Below, one piece after another: positions 50,878-60,963 of a stretch of 64,000 nucleotides of DNA (positions are counted from its first letter, which is position 1; every line of letters begins with the position of its first letter). This stretch comes from Lelliottia sp. JS-SCA-14 (GTDB taxonomy: Bacteria > Pseudomonadota > Gammaproteobacteria > Enterobacterales > Enterobacteriaceae). The notes below the pieces were generated by a model. The model was given only the letters and a program-made list of their open reading frames with translations. It had not been told where the DNA came from and made no database searches. The stretch spans positions 3,100,001-3,164,000 of the forward strand of contig NZ_CP141606.1 in NCBI RefSeq assembly GCF_035593345.1, given 5' to 3'. A program made the position numbers and the translations under genes.

Positions 50878-52490
50878 TGTTCACCTCCAGTTTTATAGAC
50901 TTCCCGCAGGAACGTGGTGGCCGACGGGTGCGACTGGAAGTTTTTGACTTCATTGCGCACCACGACGGAATCGACCATTTGCGACAGGGGAATCATCGCC
51001 GGGATCAGTTCGTCGTAGCGCACCTGGATCTGCTGATAATCCGCCACCTGCTTTTGCGGATCGCGTTCCAGCAGCGCTTTGTCGATCATCTCGTTGAGAG
51101 GCTTATCGTAGAAACTGGTGCGCCAGCCCTGGAAGTTGGTGAGCCGCGCCTCGTCGCTGTTGTCCGGGTTATAGACCAGAGCGCGCAGGCTGGAGTGCGG
51201 ATGCGGCTCGACGCCGCTCCCGCCGCGGCCGACCAGCATGTCGAACTTACGCTCGCGCATCGCGCCGTAAATCTGGTTCCCGGTGCCAGTGATGATTTTG
51301 GCGTTGATCCCCGCCTGCATCAGCGTGGACTGCACGGCGATGGCGATATTAAGGAACGGCTGATCCGCCAGCACGCGCAGAGTGGTATCGAAACCTTCCG
51401 GATAACCGGCCTCTTTCAGCAGCTTTTTGGCGCGCGGAATATCCAGCCGATAGCCTGGGTCCGGCAGCGTCGACGGCATCCCGGCTTTGATCGGCCGCTG
51501 ATGCAGTACACCGTAGCCCGGCATCAGCGCTTTGTTGATGCCCTGATAATCAATCAGATAGCGCACCGCTTCGCGCACCTTAGGGTTAGCGAAGTGCGCC
51601 TCTTTCATGCTCATCGCCACGTAATAAACGGTCCCCTTCTGCACGGCTTCGACCGTGAGCTGAGGGTCTTTGCGCAGGGCGTTGATGTCGGACACCGCCA
51701 TGTTGCTGGCAATATCCAGGTCGCCTTTCTCAATCATCAGGCGCAGGGTTTGCGACTCCTGAAAATGGCGCAGCACGACGCGGCTCATTTTTGGCTCTTC
51801 CCGCCAGTAGTGCGGATTGCGCTGCATACGCAGCACATCTTTCGCCTGCCAGGTGTCGAGCATAAAGGGGCCAGAACCGGCTTCGTTGGTGGTCAGCCAG
51901 CGGTTGCCCCAGTCGTTGTTCACTTCATGAGATTGCACCGTTTTGCTGTCGAGCACGCCCAGATTGCCGAGCGCCCCGAGGGAGTAAATCACCAGCTGCG
52001 GATCGTTCGGTTTGGGCAGCACGATCTGCACGGTGTAGTCGTCGGACGCGCTGATTTGCTGGTCGATGTTTTTCTTCGAAAAGCCGTAGGATTTCCACAC
52101 CGACGCCTGCGCCAGATTGAGATGCAGCAGGCGGCGCATCGACCAGACCACATCCTGCGCGGTGAGCGGATTACCGGAGTGGAATTTGACGTTATCGCGC
52201 AGATGGAAAGTCAGGGTTTTGCCGTCCGGCGCGATCTCCCAGGATTTCGCCAGCGCGGGCCGGACGTTGGTCAGTTCGTTCGGGTCGAGTTCCACCAGCG
52301 AATCGTAGAGATTCACCACGATGCCGACCACTTCGTTGCCGGTCATCGCCGCCGGGTCGAGGGTCAGCAGGTTGTTCATGTTCATACCGATGATGAGCTG
52401 GTCGGGCGGTGTTTTGGCGTACACCGCGCCGCTCCCCATCATCAGCGAGAGCGCGAGTAAACACGCTCTGCACAGAGGAGTTTGTTTCAT
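50874..52490 (-). CDS. ABC transporter substrate-binding protein, family 5
   Basis: A 538-residue periplasmic binding protein of the DppA/OppA/NikA class. The signal peptide MKQTPLCRACLLALSLMMGS ends at VYA/KTPP. The family motif LAKSWEIAPDGKTLTFHLRDNVKFHSG is present in continuous form near residue 80-106. The ligand cannot be read from sequence. The linked enolase-superfamily enzyme suggests that uptake feeds a catabolic step rather than simple peptide nutrition. Confidence 0.9.
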   Translation of the reverse strand: MKQTPLCRACLLALSLMMGSGAVYAKTPPDQLIIGMNMNNLLTLDPAAMTGNEVVGIVVNLYDSLVELDPNELTNVRPALAKSWEIAPDGKTLTFHLRDNVKFHSGNPLTAQDVVWSMRRLLHLNLAQASVWKSYGFSKKNIDQQISASDDYTVQIVLPKPNDPQLVIYSLGALGNLGVLDSKTVQSHEVNNDWGNRWLTTNEAGSGPFMLDTWQAKDVLRMQRNPHYWREEPKMSRVVLRHFQESQTLRLMIEKGDLDIASNMAVSDINALRKDPQLTVEAVQKGTVYYVAMSMKEAHFANPKVREAVRYLIDYQGINKALMPGYGVLHQRPIKAGMPSTLPDPGYRLDIPRAKKLLKEAGYPEGFDTTLRVLADQPFLNIAIAVQSTLMQAGINAKIITGTGNQIYGAMRERKFDMLVGRGGSGVEPHPHSSLRALVYNPDNSDEARLTNFQGWRTSFYDKPLNEMIDKALLERDPQKQVADYQQIQVRYDELIPAMIPLSQMVDSVVVRNEVKNFQSHPSATTFLREVYKTGGEQ

Positions 52491-52523
52491 GTATATATCG
52501 CCTGTAGGGTACGTTTTTATGTG

Positions 52524-53678
52524 TCAGTCGTGGCTGACTGTATTGGCTTCGATATACGCAAAATTGATGTCTTCGCCGAGCCCCGGGCGATTCGGCAGGC
52601 TGACCATGCCGTGTTCATCCATCGGGTCGACCAGGCTGTGGAGATACGCCGCCGGTTGGTCGTAATCGAGGAACGGGTGCAGCAGGCCGCGCTCATACCA
52701 GCGGCAGTTCTTAATCGCGCCGATCACCGCGAGGCTCGCCGCGCCGTTGCCGTGCACTTCGCAATCCATGCCGAAGGATTCCGCGAGGTTCGCCACTTTC
52801 AGCGTCGGCGAAATCCCGCCTACGCCGTTAGCCCCTGCACGCAGAATGTCGCACGCCCCGGCTTTTACCCAGTCGGCGCGGCTGTGATGTTTTCCGCCCA
52901 GACTTTCCGGGCCGATAATCGGGATCGACAGGTTTTCCGCAAGCCAGGCGTAGGAGGCCATGCTCTCCTCTTCCATTGGCTCTTCGAACCACGCGAAGTT
53001 GAGTTTTTCCAGCTCTTTGCCGATGTACAGCGCTTCGGTACGGCTGTACCAGTGATAGCCGTCGATCATCAGATCGATATCCGGCCCGACCGCTTCCCGC
53101 ACGGCGGCGCAGGCTTTGACGTCCATTTTCGGGTTTGGCGCAAACGAGACGGGTGGCATCCAGGTGTGCAGTTTTATCGCTTTGTATCCGCGCGCCACCA
53201 GGGTTTCGGCAAAGCTCGCGTACTCGTCCGGCGTCGACAGGCCACCCGGCAGATCGTCCCCGCACATGGTGCTGCCGTAGGCCGGCACTTTATCGCGATA
53301 ACCGCCGAGCAGTTTCCACACCGGCATATTCAGTTTTCGGCCAATCAGATCCCACAGCGCCTGCTCGATGAACCCGAGGGCGCGCTCCGTCAGCTGGTGC
53401 GCGCTGCCGCGCTGCCAGTGCGCCAGCTCCTGCCAGATTTTTTCGCGGTTGAACGCATCCTGGCCGACCAGCACTTTGCGAAAGAAGGTATTGACCACAA
53501 AGGGACGCACCACTTCCGGCGGCGCAAAGGCATACCCTTTGGTGCCGTCGTCTGCCGTGATCGAGAGCATCGCCATTTTGGCCAGGCTTTCGAGGCCAGG
53601 ATGCGAATGCCCGGCGCTGTCGGAGACCCGTCGCGTCGGATACTGGAAGACGGTGACGTTTACAGATTCAATTTTCAT
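52524..53678 (-). CDS. Mandelate racemase/enolase superfamily protein
   Basis: A 384-residue enzyme with the capping N-terminal domain and a (beta/alpha)7-beta barrel. The presumptive catalytic lysine is in YKAIKLHTW. Metal ligands are in LMIDGYHWY (Asp), WFEEPMEE (Glu) and IIGPESLGG (Glu). A histidine in CEVHGNGAAS may be the opposite-face base. Members abstract a proton alpha to a carboxylate (racemases, sugar-acid dehydratases, epimerases). The substrate is unknown. First gene of the ABC-transporter operon, 33 bp before the binding-protein gene, so it probably acts on the imported solute. Confidence 0.87.
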   Translation of the reverse strand: MKIESVNVTVFQYPTRRVSDSAGHSHPGLESLAKMAMLSITADDGTKGYAFAPPEVVRPFVVNTFFRKVLVGQDAFNREKIWQELAHWQRGSAHQLTERALGFIEQALWDLIGRKLNMPVWKLLGGYRDKVPAYGSTMCGDDLPGGLSTPDEYASFAETLVARGYKAIKLHTWMPPVSFAPNPKMDVKACAAVREAVGPDIDLMIDGYHWYSRTEALYIGKELEKLNFAWFEEPMEEESMASYAWLAENLSIPIIGPESLGGKHHSRADWVKAGACDILRAGANGVGGISPTLKVANLAESFGMDCEVHGNGAASLAVIGAIKNCRWYERGLLHPFLDYDQPAAYLHSLVDPMDEHGMVSLPNRPGLGEDINFAYIEANTVSHD

Positions 53679-53932
53679 TATCAGTCCTTAACACAACAGA
53701 GGTTCAGAGCGACTTCGTAATTTGAAAAGCTGTTTCGAAAGTAACTTTAAGCGCAAAATTCGTCCGCTGCCTTAGACAAATTCCGCTAAGCATCGGTCAT
53801 TTATTGGGCATATGCACGGCGAGGAGTGACACTTTTCACAAAAGAGAGGGGAAGTGTGAAGTCGATCGGGATGGGTGTTTGAATGAAATGAAAAAGGGTT
53901 TCGGGTTTAAGTGAGGTGCGGTGCGATCTGGG
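53679..53932. promoter_or_regulatory. Probable promoter region of the enolase/ABC operon
   Basis: A 254-bp non-coding stretch upstream of the leftward operon, somewhat AT-rich. It holds no gene and must contain the operon promoter. I could not pick an operator with confidence, and no regulator gene is adjacent. Confidence 0.45.
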
Positions 53933-54027
53933 CCCCTCACCCCGGCCCTCTCCCCAAAGGGGCGAGGGGGAAAAGACGGCTCCGTGCGGTCCCCTCTCCC
54001 CTATGGGGAGAGGGTTAGGGTGAGGGG
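53933..54027. repeat. Dispersed 95-bp palindromic repeat, copy C
   Basis: Starts CCCCTCACCCCGGCCC and ends TTAGGGTGAGGGG, differing from copy B at 12275 by one base over 95. It sits just past the fbaB stop codon, 12 bp away, where it could act as a 3' hairpin for the fbaB mRNA. Confidence 0.88.
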
Positions 54028-54039
54028 TAAAGGCAAAAA

Positions 54040-55092
54040 CTACGCGATTGTGACCTTAGTATCCAAATACACATTCTGCACCGCGTTAATCAGCTTAACC
54101 CCCTCGGACATCGATTTTTTAAACGCCTTACGACCAAGGATCAGCCCCATGCCGCCTGCGCGTTTGTTGATCACCGCCGTACGCACCGCGTCGGTCAGAT
54201 CCGTTTCGCCGCCTGCCGCGCCGCCGGAGTTAATCAGCCCCGCGCGGCCCATGTAGCAGTTGGCGAGCTGGTAGCGCACCAGGTCGATCGGGTTATCGCT
54301 GGTCAGCTTGCTGTAGACGCGGTCATCGGTGTAACCGAAGTTCACCGCCTTGTAGCCGCCGTTATTCTCAGCCATTTTCTGCTTCACGATATCCGCGCCG
54401 ATGGTCGCCGCCAGATGGTTCGCCTGGCCGGTGAGATCCGCCGAAACGTGGTAATCCACGCCATCTTTCTTGAACGCGTTGTTGCGAAGATAGGCCCACA
54501 GCACCGTCACCATACCCAGCTCGTGCGCACGTTCGAACGCCGCTGAAATCTCTTCAATCTGACGACGGGACTGCTCGGAGCCGAAGTAGATCGTCGCCCC
54601 CACCGCCACCGCGCCCAGATTGAACGCCTGCTCAACGCTGGCGTACAGCGTCTGATCGTATTCGGTCGGGTAGCTCAGGGTTTCGTTGTGGTTCAGCTTG
54701 ACGAGGAACGGAATGCGGTGCGCGTAGCGGCGCGACACCGAGGCCAGCACGCCGTAAGTGGACGCCACGCAGTTACAGCCGGCTTCGATCGCCAGCTCCA
54801 CGATATTCTTCGGATCAAAGTAGAGCGGGTTGGCGGCAAATGACGCCCCCGCGGAGTGCTCGACGCCCTGGTCAACGGGCAGAATGGACAGATAGCCCGT
54901 TCCGGCGAGGCGTCCGGTGTTGTACAGCGTCTGCATGTTTCGCAGCACCGCAGGCGGGCGATTGTTATCCATCATCACCCGATCAACATAGTCGTGGCCC
55001 GGCAGGTAGAGCTGATCGGCTGGAATAGTCATACAACGATGCTGTAAAAGGCTGTCGGCGTCTTTGCCAAGCAGCTGCGCAATATCAGTCAT
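54040..55092 (-). CDS. fbaB: Class I fructose-bisphosphate aldolase FbaB
   Basis: A 350-residue archaeal-type (DhnA-like) class I aldolase that interconverts fructose-1,6-bisphosphate with dihydroxyacetone phosphate and glyceraldehyde-3-phosphate through a Schiff base. Recognised by near identity with E. coli FbaB ([58 protein letters not shown]). The ATG at 55092 ([13 protein letters not shown]) follows GGGAG; the frame from 55146 is rejected. In E. coli it is expressed during gluconeogenic growth. Confidence 0.96.
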   Translation of the reverse strand: MTDIAQLLGKDADSLLQHRCMTIPADQLYLPGHDYVDRVMMDNNRPPAVLRNMQTLYNTGRLAGTGYLSILPVDQGVEHSAGASFAANPLYFDPKNIVELAIEAGCNCVASTYGVLASVSRRYAHRIPFLVKLNHNETLSYPTEYDQTLYASVEQAFNLGAVAVGATIYFGSEQSRRQIEEISAAFERAHELGMVTVLWAYLRNNAFKKDGVDYHVSADLTGQANHLAATIGADIVKQKMAENNGGYKAVNFGYTDDRVYSKLTSDNPIDLVRYQLANCYMGRAGLINSGGAAGGETDLTDAVRTAVINKRAGGMGLILGRKAFKKSMSEGVKLINAVQNVYLDTKVTIA

Positions 55093-55344
55093 AGCGATGC
55101 TCCCGTAAGTTCCGACATCATGTCGGAGCGTGATATCCATACCCACAAATTTGTGAGCAGACTAAGCCTGGACCCGACTTAGCTTAATTTCCAGCCGGCG
55201 CCAGGTTTTTCAGCACAATCTGCTGGCTCGTTTCGTGTACAACAAAACTGTTACATCGATCAAACAATCGCGACAAAGGTATTTGAAAGGTATTATTGAG
55301 TGGTATGTTAAAGGCGTACCCTCTCTGACATGCAGGATTAAACA

Positions 55345-56622
55345 ATGAAAACGAAAGTCCAACTGTCATTCATGATGTTTGTTGAATGGTTTATCTGGGG
55401 CGCGTGGTTCGTGCCGCTGTGGCTGTGGCTGAGTAAAAGCGGCTTTACCGCCGGGGAAATTGGCTGGTCTTACGCCTGTACGGCTATCGCTGCGATCCTC
55501 TCGCCGATCCTCGTCGGCTCCCTGACAGACCGTTTCTTTGCCGCGCAAAAAGTGCTGGCGGTGCTGATGTTTGCCGGAGCGATTCTGATGTACTTCGCCG
55601 CCCAGCAGACCGAGTTCAGCGCCTTCTTCCCGCTGCTACTCCTCTACTCCCTGACCTATATGCCGACGATTGCCCTGACCAACAGCATTGCTTTTGCTAA
55701 CGTCGACGACGTCGAGGCCGATTTCCCGCGCATCCGCGTGATGGGCACCATCGGCTGGATTGCCTCCGGCCTGGCCTGCGGATTCCTGCCGCAAATGCTC
55801 GGCTACAGCGATATTTCTGACACCAATATTCCTCTGCTGATGACAGCGGGCAGCTCCCTGCTGCTGGGCGTCTTCGCTCTGTTCCTGCCGAACACCCCGC
55901 CGAAGAGTACCGGCAAGCTGGATATCAAAGTGATGCTGGGGCTGGATGCGCTGATTTTGCTGCGCGATAAAAACTTCCTCGTGTTCTTCTTCTGCTCGTT
56001 CCTGTTCGCGATGCCGCTGGCGTTCTACTACATCTTTGCCAACGGTTATCTGACGGAAGTCGGGATGAAAAACGCCACCGGCTGGATGACCCTCGGCCAG
56101 TTCTCTGAAATCTTCTTTATGCTGGCGCTGCCGTTCTTCACTAAGCGCTTTGGTATTAAAAAGGTCCTGCTGCTGGGCCTGATCACCGCCGCCATCCGCT
56201 ACGGCTTCTTCGTCTTCGGCGGCGCGGACCAGTACTTCACTTACGCCCTGCTGTTCCTCGGCATTTTGCTCCACGGCGTGAGCTACGACTTCTACTACGT
56301 CACTGCCTATATCTACGTGGACAAAAAAGCGCCCGCGCACATGCGTACCGCAGCGCAGGGGCTGATTACGCTGTGCTGCCAGGGCTTCGGCAGTCTGCTG
56401 GGCTACCGCCTGGGCGGCGTGATGATGGAAAAAATGTTTGCCTATAAAGAGCCTGTGAACGGGTTGACCTTCAACTGGGCCGGAATGTGGGCGTTCGGCG
56501 GCATCATGATCGCCGTCATCGCCGTGCTGTTTATGCTGTTTTTCCGCGAATCGGATAAAGAGATCACCGCCATTGAGGTGGATGATGCCGATACCGCGCT
56601 GACACGAGGGGAAGTGAAATGA
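55345..56622 (+). CDS. yegT: Nucleoside permease family MFS protein YegT
   Basis: A 425-residue inner-membrane protein of the nucleoside:proton symporter (NupG/XapB) branch of the major facilitator superfamily, with twelve predicted helices. The N-terminus MKTKVQLSFMMFVEWFIWGA and the GSLTDRFFAAQKVL loop motif are characteristic. Neighbouring yegU and yegV encode an ADP-ribosylglycohydrolase homologue and a sugar kinase, so the three may form a nucleoside uptake and salvage pathway; the substrate has not been defined. It overlaps yegU by 4 nt. Confidence 0.94.
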   Translation: MKTKVQLSFMMFVEWFIWGAWFVPLWLWLSKSGFTAGEIGWSYACTAIAAILSPILVGSLTDRFFAAQKVLAVLMFAGAILMYFAAQQTEFSAFFPLLLLYSLTYMPTIALTNSIAFANVDDVEADFPRIRVMGTIGWIASGLACGFLPQMLGYSDISDTNIPLLMTAGSSLLLGVFALFLPNTPPKSTGKLDIKVMLGLDALILLRDKNFLVFFFCSFLFAMPLAFYYIFANGYLTEVGMKNATGWMTLGQFSEIFFMLALPFFTKRFGIKKVLLLGLITAAIRYGFFVFGGADQYFTYALLFLGILLHGVSYDFYYVTAYIYVDKKAPAHMRTAAQGLITLCCQGFGSLLGYRLGGVMMEKMFAYKEPVNGLTFNWAGMWAFGGIMIAVIAVLFMLFFRESDKEITAIEVDDADTALTRGEVK

Positions 56623-57623
56623 AAGCAGAACGTATTCTCGGCGCCCTGTACGGGCAGACGTTGGGGGATGCGATGGGCATGCCGTCTGAGCTGTGGCCCA
56701 GAAGCCGCGTGAAAGCCCACTTTGGCTGGATCGACCGCTTTTTACCGGGTCCGGCAGAGAATAACGCCGCCTGCTATTTTGGCCGCGCGGAGTTTACGGA
56801 TGATACCTCCATGGCCCTGAGCCTGGCGGATGCGATTATCGAGTGCGACGGGCAGATTGATCCCGACGCCATCGGCAGGCATATCCTGCTGTGGGCCGAA
56901 GAGTTTGATGCCTTTAACAAAAACGTGCTCGGCCCGACGTCGAAGATTGCCCTGAACGCCATTCGCGCCGGGAAACCGGTGAGCGAGCTGGAAAACAACG
57001 GCGTCACCAACGGAGCAGCGATGCGCGCCTCGCCGCTGGGCTGCCTGCTCCCGGCCACCCGCCTTGAGCATTTTGTCGAGCAGGTGGCGCTCGCCTCCAG
57101 CCCGACGCACAAATCCGATCTGGCGATTGCCGGGGCGGTGGTGATCGCCTGGGCCATCTCCCGCGCCATCGACGGTGAAAGCTGGCAGAACATCGTCGAC
57201 GCCCTGCCCGGCATCGCGCGTTATGCCCAGGAGTCTAAAACCACTACCTTCAGCGCCTCGCTCGCCGCGCGTCTGGAGCTGGCGCTCAAAACCGTGCGCG
57301 AGGCCAACGGCATTGATTCCGCCAGCGAGCAGATTTACCAGCTCGTCGGCGCGGGGACCAGCACCATTGAATCCGTTCCGGCGGCGATTGCGATGGTCGA
57401 ACTGTCCGGGACCGACCCAAACCGCTGCGCGATTTTATGCGCCAACCTCGGCGGGGATACGGACACCATCGGCGCGATGGCGACCGCCATTTGCGGCGCG
57501 CTGCACGGCGTGCAGGCGATCGATCCGGCCCTGAAAGCGGAACTGGACGCAGTGAATCAGCTCGATTTCAACTACTACTGCGACCACCTGCTCAACTATC
57601 GGGAACAAAGAGAGGGCGCATGA
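56619..57623 (+). CDS. yegU: ADP-ribosylglycohydrolase family protein YegU
   Basis: A 334-residue all-helical protein of the ADP-ribosylglycohydrolase (ARH/DraG) fold, which uses two magnesium ions to cleave N- or O-glycosidic bonds of ribosylated compounds. The metal-binding motifs are seen as GDAMGMPSELW, FTDDTSMALSLADA and, near the C-terminus, LGGDTDTIGAMATA. It is coupled to yegT and yegV by 4-nt ATGA overlaps. Its natural substrate is unknown, but the context suggests a nucleoside-like compound. Confidence 0.94.
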   Translation: MKAERILGALYGQTLGDAMGMPSELWPRSRVKAHFGWIDRFLPGPAENNAACYFGRAEFTDDTSMALSLADAIIECDGQIDPDAIGRHILLWAEEFDAFNKNVLGPTSKIALNAIRAGKPVSELENNGVTNGAAMRASPLGCLLPATRLEHFVEQVALASSPTHKSDLAIAGAVVIAWAISRAIDGESWQNIVDALPGIARYAQESKTTTFSASLAARLELALKTVREANGIDSASEQIYQLVGAGTSTIESVPAAIAMVELSGTDPNRCAILCANLGGDTDTIGAMATAICGALHGVQAIDPALKAELDAVNQLDFNYYCDHLLNYREQREGA

Positions 57624-58576
57624 GTACAGACCTTTCTCGCAAACTTGAGACGCTGACCGCCCGGCGTCCGGTGACGGTGCTGGGCGCGGCGGTGATCGAC
57701 GTGATCGCCGATGCCTACGCCCTGCCGTGGCGCGGGTGTGACATCGAATTAAAACAGCAGGGGGTGAACATCGGCGGCTGCGCGCTGAATATCGCCATCG
57801 CCCTGAAACGCCTCGGCATCGCGGCGCAAAACGCGCTGCCGGTCGGCCACGGCGTGTGGGCGGATATTATTCGCAACGCGATGGCGAAACAGGATCTGCA
57901 CAGCGCGGTCGAAGCCGAAAGCGGCGATAACGGCTGGTGCCTGGCGCTGGTCGAGCCGGACGGTGAACGCACCTTTATGTCGTTCAGCGGCGTGGAAAAT
58001 CAGTGGCAGCAGAGCTGGCTGAACGGGCTGGAGGTACCGGCGCACAGTCTGGTCTCGCTCTCGGGCTACCAATTGACCTCTCCCTGCGGTGAACTGCTGA
58101 CACGCTGGCTGGAAGGGCTGAATGACGTGACGGCGTTTATCGATTTCGGCCCGCGCATCGCGGATATCCCCGAAGCTCTGATGGCGCGGATCATGGGATG
58201 CAAACCGATTGTGTCACTCAATCGTCAGGAAGCGGTGATTGCGGCGGAGCGTCTGGGCGTTAACGTCGAAGCACTCGGCAAGGCGTGGCAAGCGCATTAC
58301 GCCAGCCCGCTGATTGTGCGGCACGACAAAGACGGAGCCTGGTATTACGACGGCGACAACGCCGGGCATGTTCCGGCATTTGCCGCCACGGTGGTGGATA
58401 CCATTGGCGCGGGCGACAGCCACGCCGGTGGCGCGCTGGCCGGGCTGGCGGCGGGATGGGCGCTGCCGGATGCGGTATTGCTGGGCAATGCGGTGGCGGC
58501 GTGGGTGGTCAGCCATCGCGGCGGCGACTGTGCGCCGACGCGCGAGGAATTACTCCTCGCACACAAAAACGTATAA
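57620..58576 (+). CDS. yegV: PfkB-family sugar kinase YegV
   Basis: A 318-residue ribokinase-like carbohydrate kinase. The N-terminal PfkB signature region GGCALNIAIALKRLGI and the C-terminal anion hole DTIGAGDSHAGGALAGLA, with the catalytic aspartate, are intact. It could phosphorylate the sugar released by YegU. The ATG at 57620 overlaps the yegU stop; the open frame farther upstream is yegU read out of frame. The 3' end overlaps convergent yegW by 27 nt. Confidence 0.95.
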   Translation: MSTDLSRKLETLTARRPVTVLGAAVIDVIADAYALPWRGCDIELKQQGVNIGGCALNIAIALKRLGIAAQNALPVGHGVWADIIRNAMAKQDLHSAVEAESGDNGWCLALVEPDGERTFMSFSGVENQWQQSWLNGLEVPAHSLVSLSGYQLTSPCGELLTRWLEGLNDVTAFIDFGPRIADIPEALMARIMGCKPIVSLNRQEAVIAAERLGVNVEALGKAWQAHYASPLIVRHDKDGAWYYDGDNAGHVPAFAATVVDTIGAGDSHAGGALAGLAAGWALPDAVLLGNAVAAWVVSHRGGDCAPTREELLLAHKNV

Positions 58577-59296
58577 ATCGCTGCGACAGTAGCTAATGCT
58601 GTACTCAATCGGCCGGTGTTGCTGGTCAAGCGCAACTTGCTTGATCACCAGCACCGGTATTTTTTCGTCCATTTTGATGTGTAACTGGAATTCGCTGTCC
58701 GGCATCCGGGCGCTGACGCGCGAGCGGGTGCGCTGCGGAAAAATGTTCTGACTGCGGAAATAGTCATACAGAGAGATGCCGATGGCGTCGGGATCCTGAA
58801 TCAGTCCGACCGGCACCCAGGACTCTTCAATCGACACGGCGTCGTCGTCCACGTAGCGAATGCGCTTGAGCATAAACACATCGCTTTGCGGCGCGATGGC
58901 AAGCTCCGCCGCCACCTCGTCGGGGCATGGCACAATCCGCTTATTCACCCACAGGGTATTGGGCTTTTTGCCGCGCAAAACCACCTGCTGGGAAAATCCT
59001 CGCGCTTCCTTGAGCGAATATTCAAAGATGTTGTTGATTTGCGTGCCGTAACCGCGCGCGCGCGTCACCACGCCCTCTTCCTCCAGCGCCTGCATCGCCT
59101 TACGCACGGTGATGCGTGACACCCCGGTCAACTGGCTCAGATCGCGCTCGCCCGGCAAAATATTGCCATGCTCCAGTATTCCGCTGCGCACGGCGTTTTT
59201 GACCGTCTCAGCAAACCTGAGGTACAGCGGGGTGTTATCCCCCGCCGCGATCCGTTCATTCAGTTGAGCAATTAACCGGGTATGCGCTTGTTCCAT
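58550..59296 (-). CDS. yegW: GntR/UTRA-family transcriptional regulator YegW
   Basis: A 248-residue regulator with an N-terminal winged helix (about 12-80, LPGERDLSQLTGVSRITVRK carrying the recognition helix) and a C-terminal UTRA effector domain of the HutC subfamily (about 100-240, KRIRYVDDDAVSIEESWVP). It is convergent with yegTUV and is likely their regulator, with a small metabolite of the pathway as ligand; this is inferred from proximity. A minus-strand TATACT in the gap to thiD may be its -10 box. Confidence 0.94.
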   Translation of the reverse strand: MEQAHTRLIAQLNERIAAGDNTPLYLRFAETVKNAVRSGILEHGNILPGERDLSQLTGVSRITVRKAMQALEEEGVVTRARGYGTQINNIFEYSLKEARGFSQQVVLRGKKPNTLWVNKRIVPCPDEVAAELAIAPQSDVFMLKRIRYVDDDAVSIEESWVPVGLIQDPDAIGISLYDYFRSQNIFPQRTRSRVSARMPDSEFQLHIKMDEKIPVLVIKQVALDQQHRPIEYSISYCRSDLYVFVCEE

Positions 59297-59345
59297 CTCT
59301 GTTTTCCTGGCCGAAAATCTCTAGCCAGTATACTCGCTCAGCCCG

Positions 59346-60146
59346 TTACCACCACGCATGAAAATGGTGAACCGGGCCAATACCGTGACCGACCTCCAGA
59401 GTATCGGCTTTGGCGAGTGCCAGCGAGAGCCAGGCTTTGGCCTCCTGCACCGTATCGGCCCAGTTTTCGTGGCGCGGGCGCAGCGCGGCCAGCGCCGCCG
59501 AGAGCGTACAGCCGGTGCCGTGGGTGTTTTTAGTGATCACACGCGGGGCGGTGAATCGCTGCGCGCCGTCGCGGGTAAAGAGCCAGTCCGGGCTTTCGGC
59601 GTCATCCAGATGACCGCCCTTCATCAGCACCGCTTCACAGCCGAGCGCCAGCAATGCGCGGCCCTGCTCTTTCATCTCCTGCTCCGTGCGGGCGTGCGGC
59701 GCATCCAGCAGCGCGGCGGCTTCCGGAAGATTCGGCGTGATAAGCGAGACTTGCGGCAGCAGTTTTTTGCGCAGGGTGTCGACGGCAGACTCAGAAAGTA
59801 GCGGATCGCCGCTTTTCGCCAGCATTACCGTGTCGAGCACCACGTTTTGCACCTGATAACGCGTCAGGCGTTCGGCGACGGCTTCGACAATATCCGTCTC
59901 GGCCAGCATGCCGATTTTGGTGGTATCAATGCGCACGTCGCTGAACACGGAATCCAGCTGGGCGGCGACAAAATCCGGCTCAATGCGATAGACCGACTGC
60001 ACGCCGCGGGTGTTTTGCGCCACCAGCGCGGTAATGACCGAGCAGCCGTAGGCCCCGAGCGCCGAGAAGGTTTTAAGATCGGCCTGAATGCCCGCCCCGC
60101 CGCTTGGGTCGGTGCCTGCAATGGTGAGTGCGTTAATACGTTTCAT
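59346..60146 (-). CDS. thiD: Hydroxymethylpyrimidine/phosphomethylpyrimidine kinase
   Basis: A 266-residue ribokinase-fold enzyme that phosphorylates HMP and HMP-P to HMP-PP in thiamin biosynthesis. Signatures are [20 protein letters not shown] at the N-terminus, [11 protein letters not shown] and the catalytic loop [17 protein letters not shown]. The ATG at 60146 matches E. coli and overlaps the thiM stop by 4 nt; the frame from 60248 is rejected. It is co-transcribed with thiM under the TPP riboswitch. Confidence 0.97.
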   Translation of the reverse strand: MKRINALTIAGTDPSGGAGIQADLKTFSALGAYGCSVITALVAQNTRGVQSVYRIEPDFVAAQLDSVFSDVRIDTTKIGMLAETDIVEAVAERLTRYQVQNVVLDTVMLAKSGDPLLSESAVDTLRKKLLPQVSLITPNLPEAAALLDAPHARTEQEMKEQGRALLALGCEAVLMKGGHLDDAESPDWLFTRDGAQRFTAPRVITKNTHGTGCTLSAALAALRPRHENWADTVQEAKAWLSLALAKADTLEVGHGIGPVHHFHAWW

Positions 60147-60913
60147 GCCTGCGCCTCCAGGTTCCAGAGGGCGTCGATAAAGGCGCAGGCAAAACTGCCC
60201 GGCCCGGCGCTTTGCGACGCCGCGACGCTCCCTGCGCGCTTCATCCATCCGCAGGCGGCGGCAACATTATCCAGCCTGTCGCCCGGCAGCGAACAGCTGG
60301 CCGCCACCACCGCCGACAGCGCACAGCCGGTGCCGACTACGCGGGTCATCATCGGGTCGCCGCCAGCAATGGTTTTCGTTCGCTGACCGTCGGTGACGTA
60401 ATCCACTTCGCCCGTAACGGCGACAATAGCGTTGGTCTGGCGCGCCAGCGCCTGTGCGGCGGGTAGCGCCCTGGCAGCGGTATCGGTGGTGTCCACCCCG
60501 CGACCGCCCGCGCTCATCCCGGCAAGAGCGAGAATTTCCGAGGCATTTCCGCGGATGGCGGCGGGTTTGAGCGTCAGAACTTGCTGACAAAAACGGGTGC
60601 GAAACGCGAGCGCGCCAACGCCGACAGGATCGAGCGTCCAGGGTTTTCCCGCGGCGACCGCACTTTCAATCGCCCGGCGCATCGACTGCGCGCGTGGCGA
60701 GGTGAGTGTGCCGACATTGATCAGCAGCGCATCCGCCATGGCCGCAAACTGCTCCGCCTCTTCGGCTTCAATGACCATCGCCGGGGAGGCGCCGAGGGTG
60801 AGCAAAATGTTAGCAGTAAAGGTTTGCACCACATCGTTGGTCATGCAGTGGGTGAGTGGCGAACGGGTTCGGAAGTGATGTAAAACGTGTAAATCGAGCA
60901 GGTCAGGCTGCAT
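60143..60913 (-). CDS. thiM: Hydroxyethylthiazole kinase
   Basis: A 256-residue salvage kinase that phosphorylates the thiazole alcohol. Motifs include [44 protein letters not shown] and the C-terminal [14 protein letters not shown] anion hole. The ATG at 60913 has AGGAG 8 nt upstream and matches E. coli; a TTG at 60937 would give a longer form but overlaps the riboswitch expression platform. First gene of thiM-thiD. Confidence 0.97.
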   Translation of the reverse strand: MQPDLLDLHVLHHFRTRSPLTHCMTNDVVQTFTANILLTLGASPAMVIEAEEAEQFAAMADALLINVGTLTSPRAQSMRRAIESAVAAGKPWTLDPVGVGALAFRTRFCQQVLTLKPAAIRGNASEILALAGMSAGGRGVDTTDTAARALPAAQALARQTNAIVAVTGEVDYVTDGQRTKTIAGGDPMMTRVVGTGCALSAVVAASCSLPGDRLDNVAAACGWMKRAGSVAASQSAGPGSFACAFIDALWNLEAQA

Positions 60914-60963
60914 GGTTTCGCTCCTGCCTTGCGTCAAGAAGCGATAGCCGTGAAAGGCATCTG

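Noticed and set aside
50877..52460. A 527-codon plus-strand frame opposite the substrate-binding protein gene
   Set aside because: Shadow of a gene with signal peptide and family motifs.
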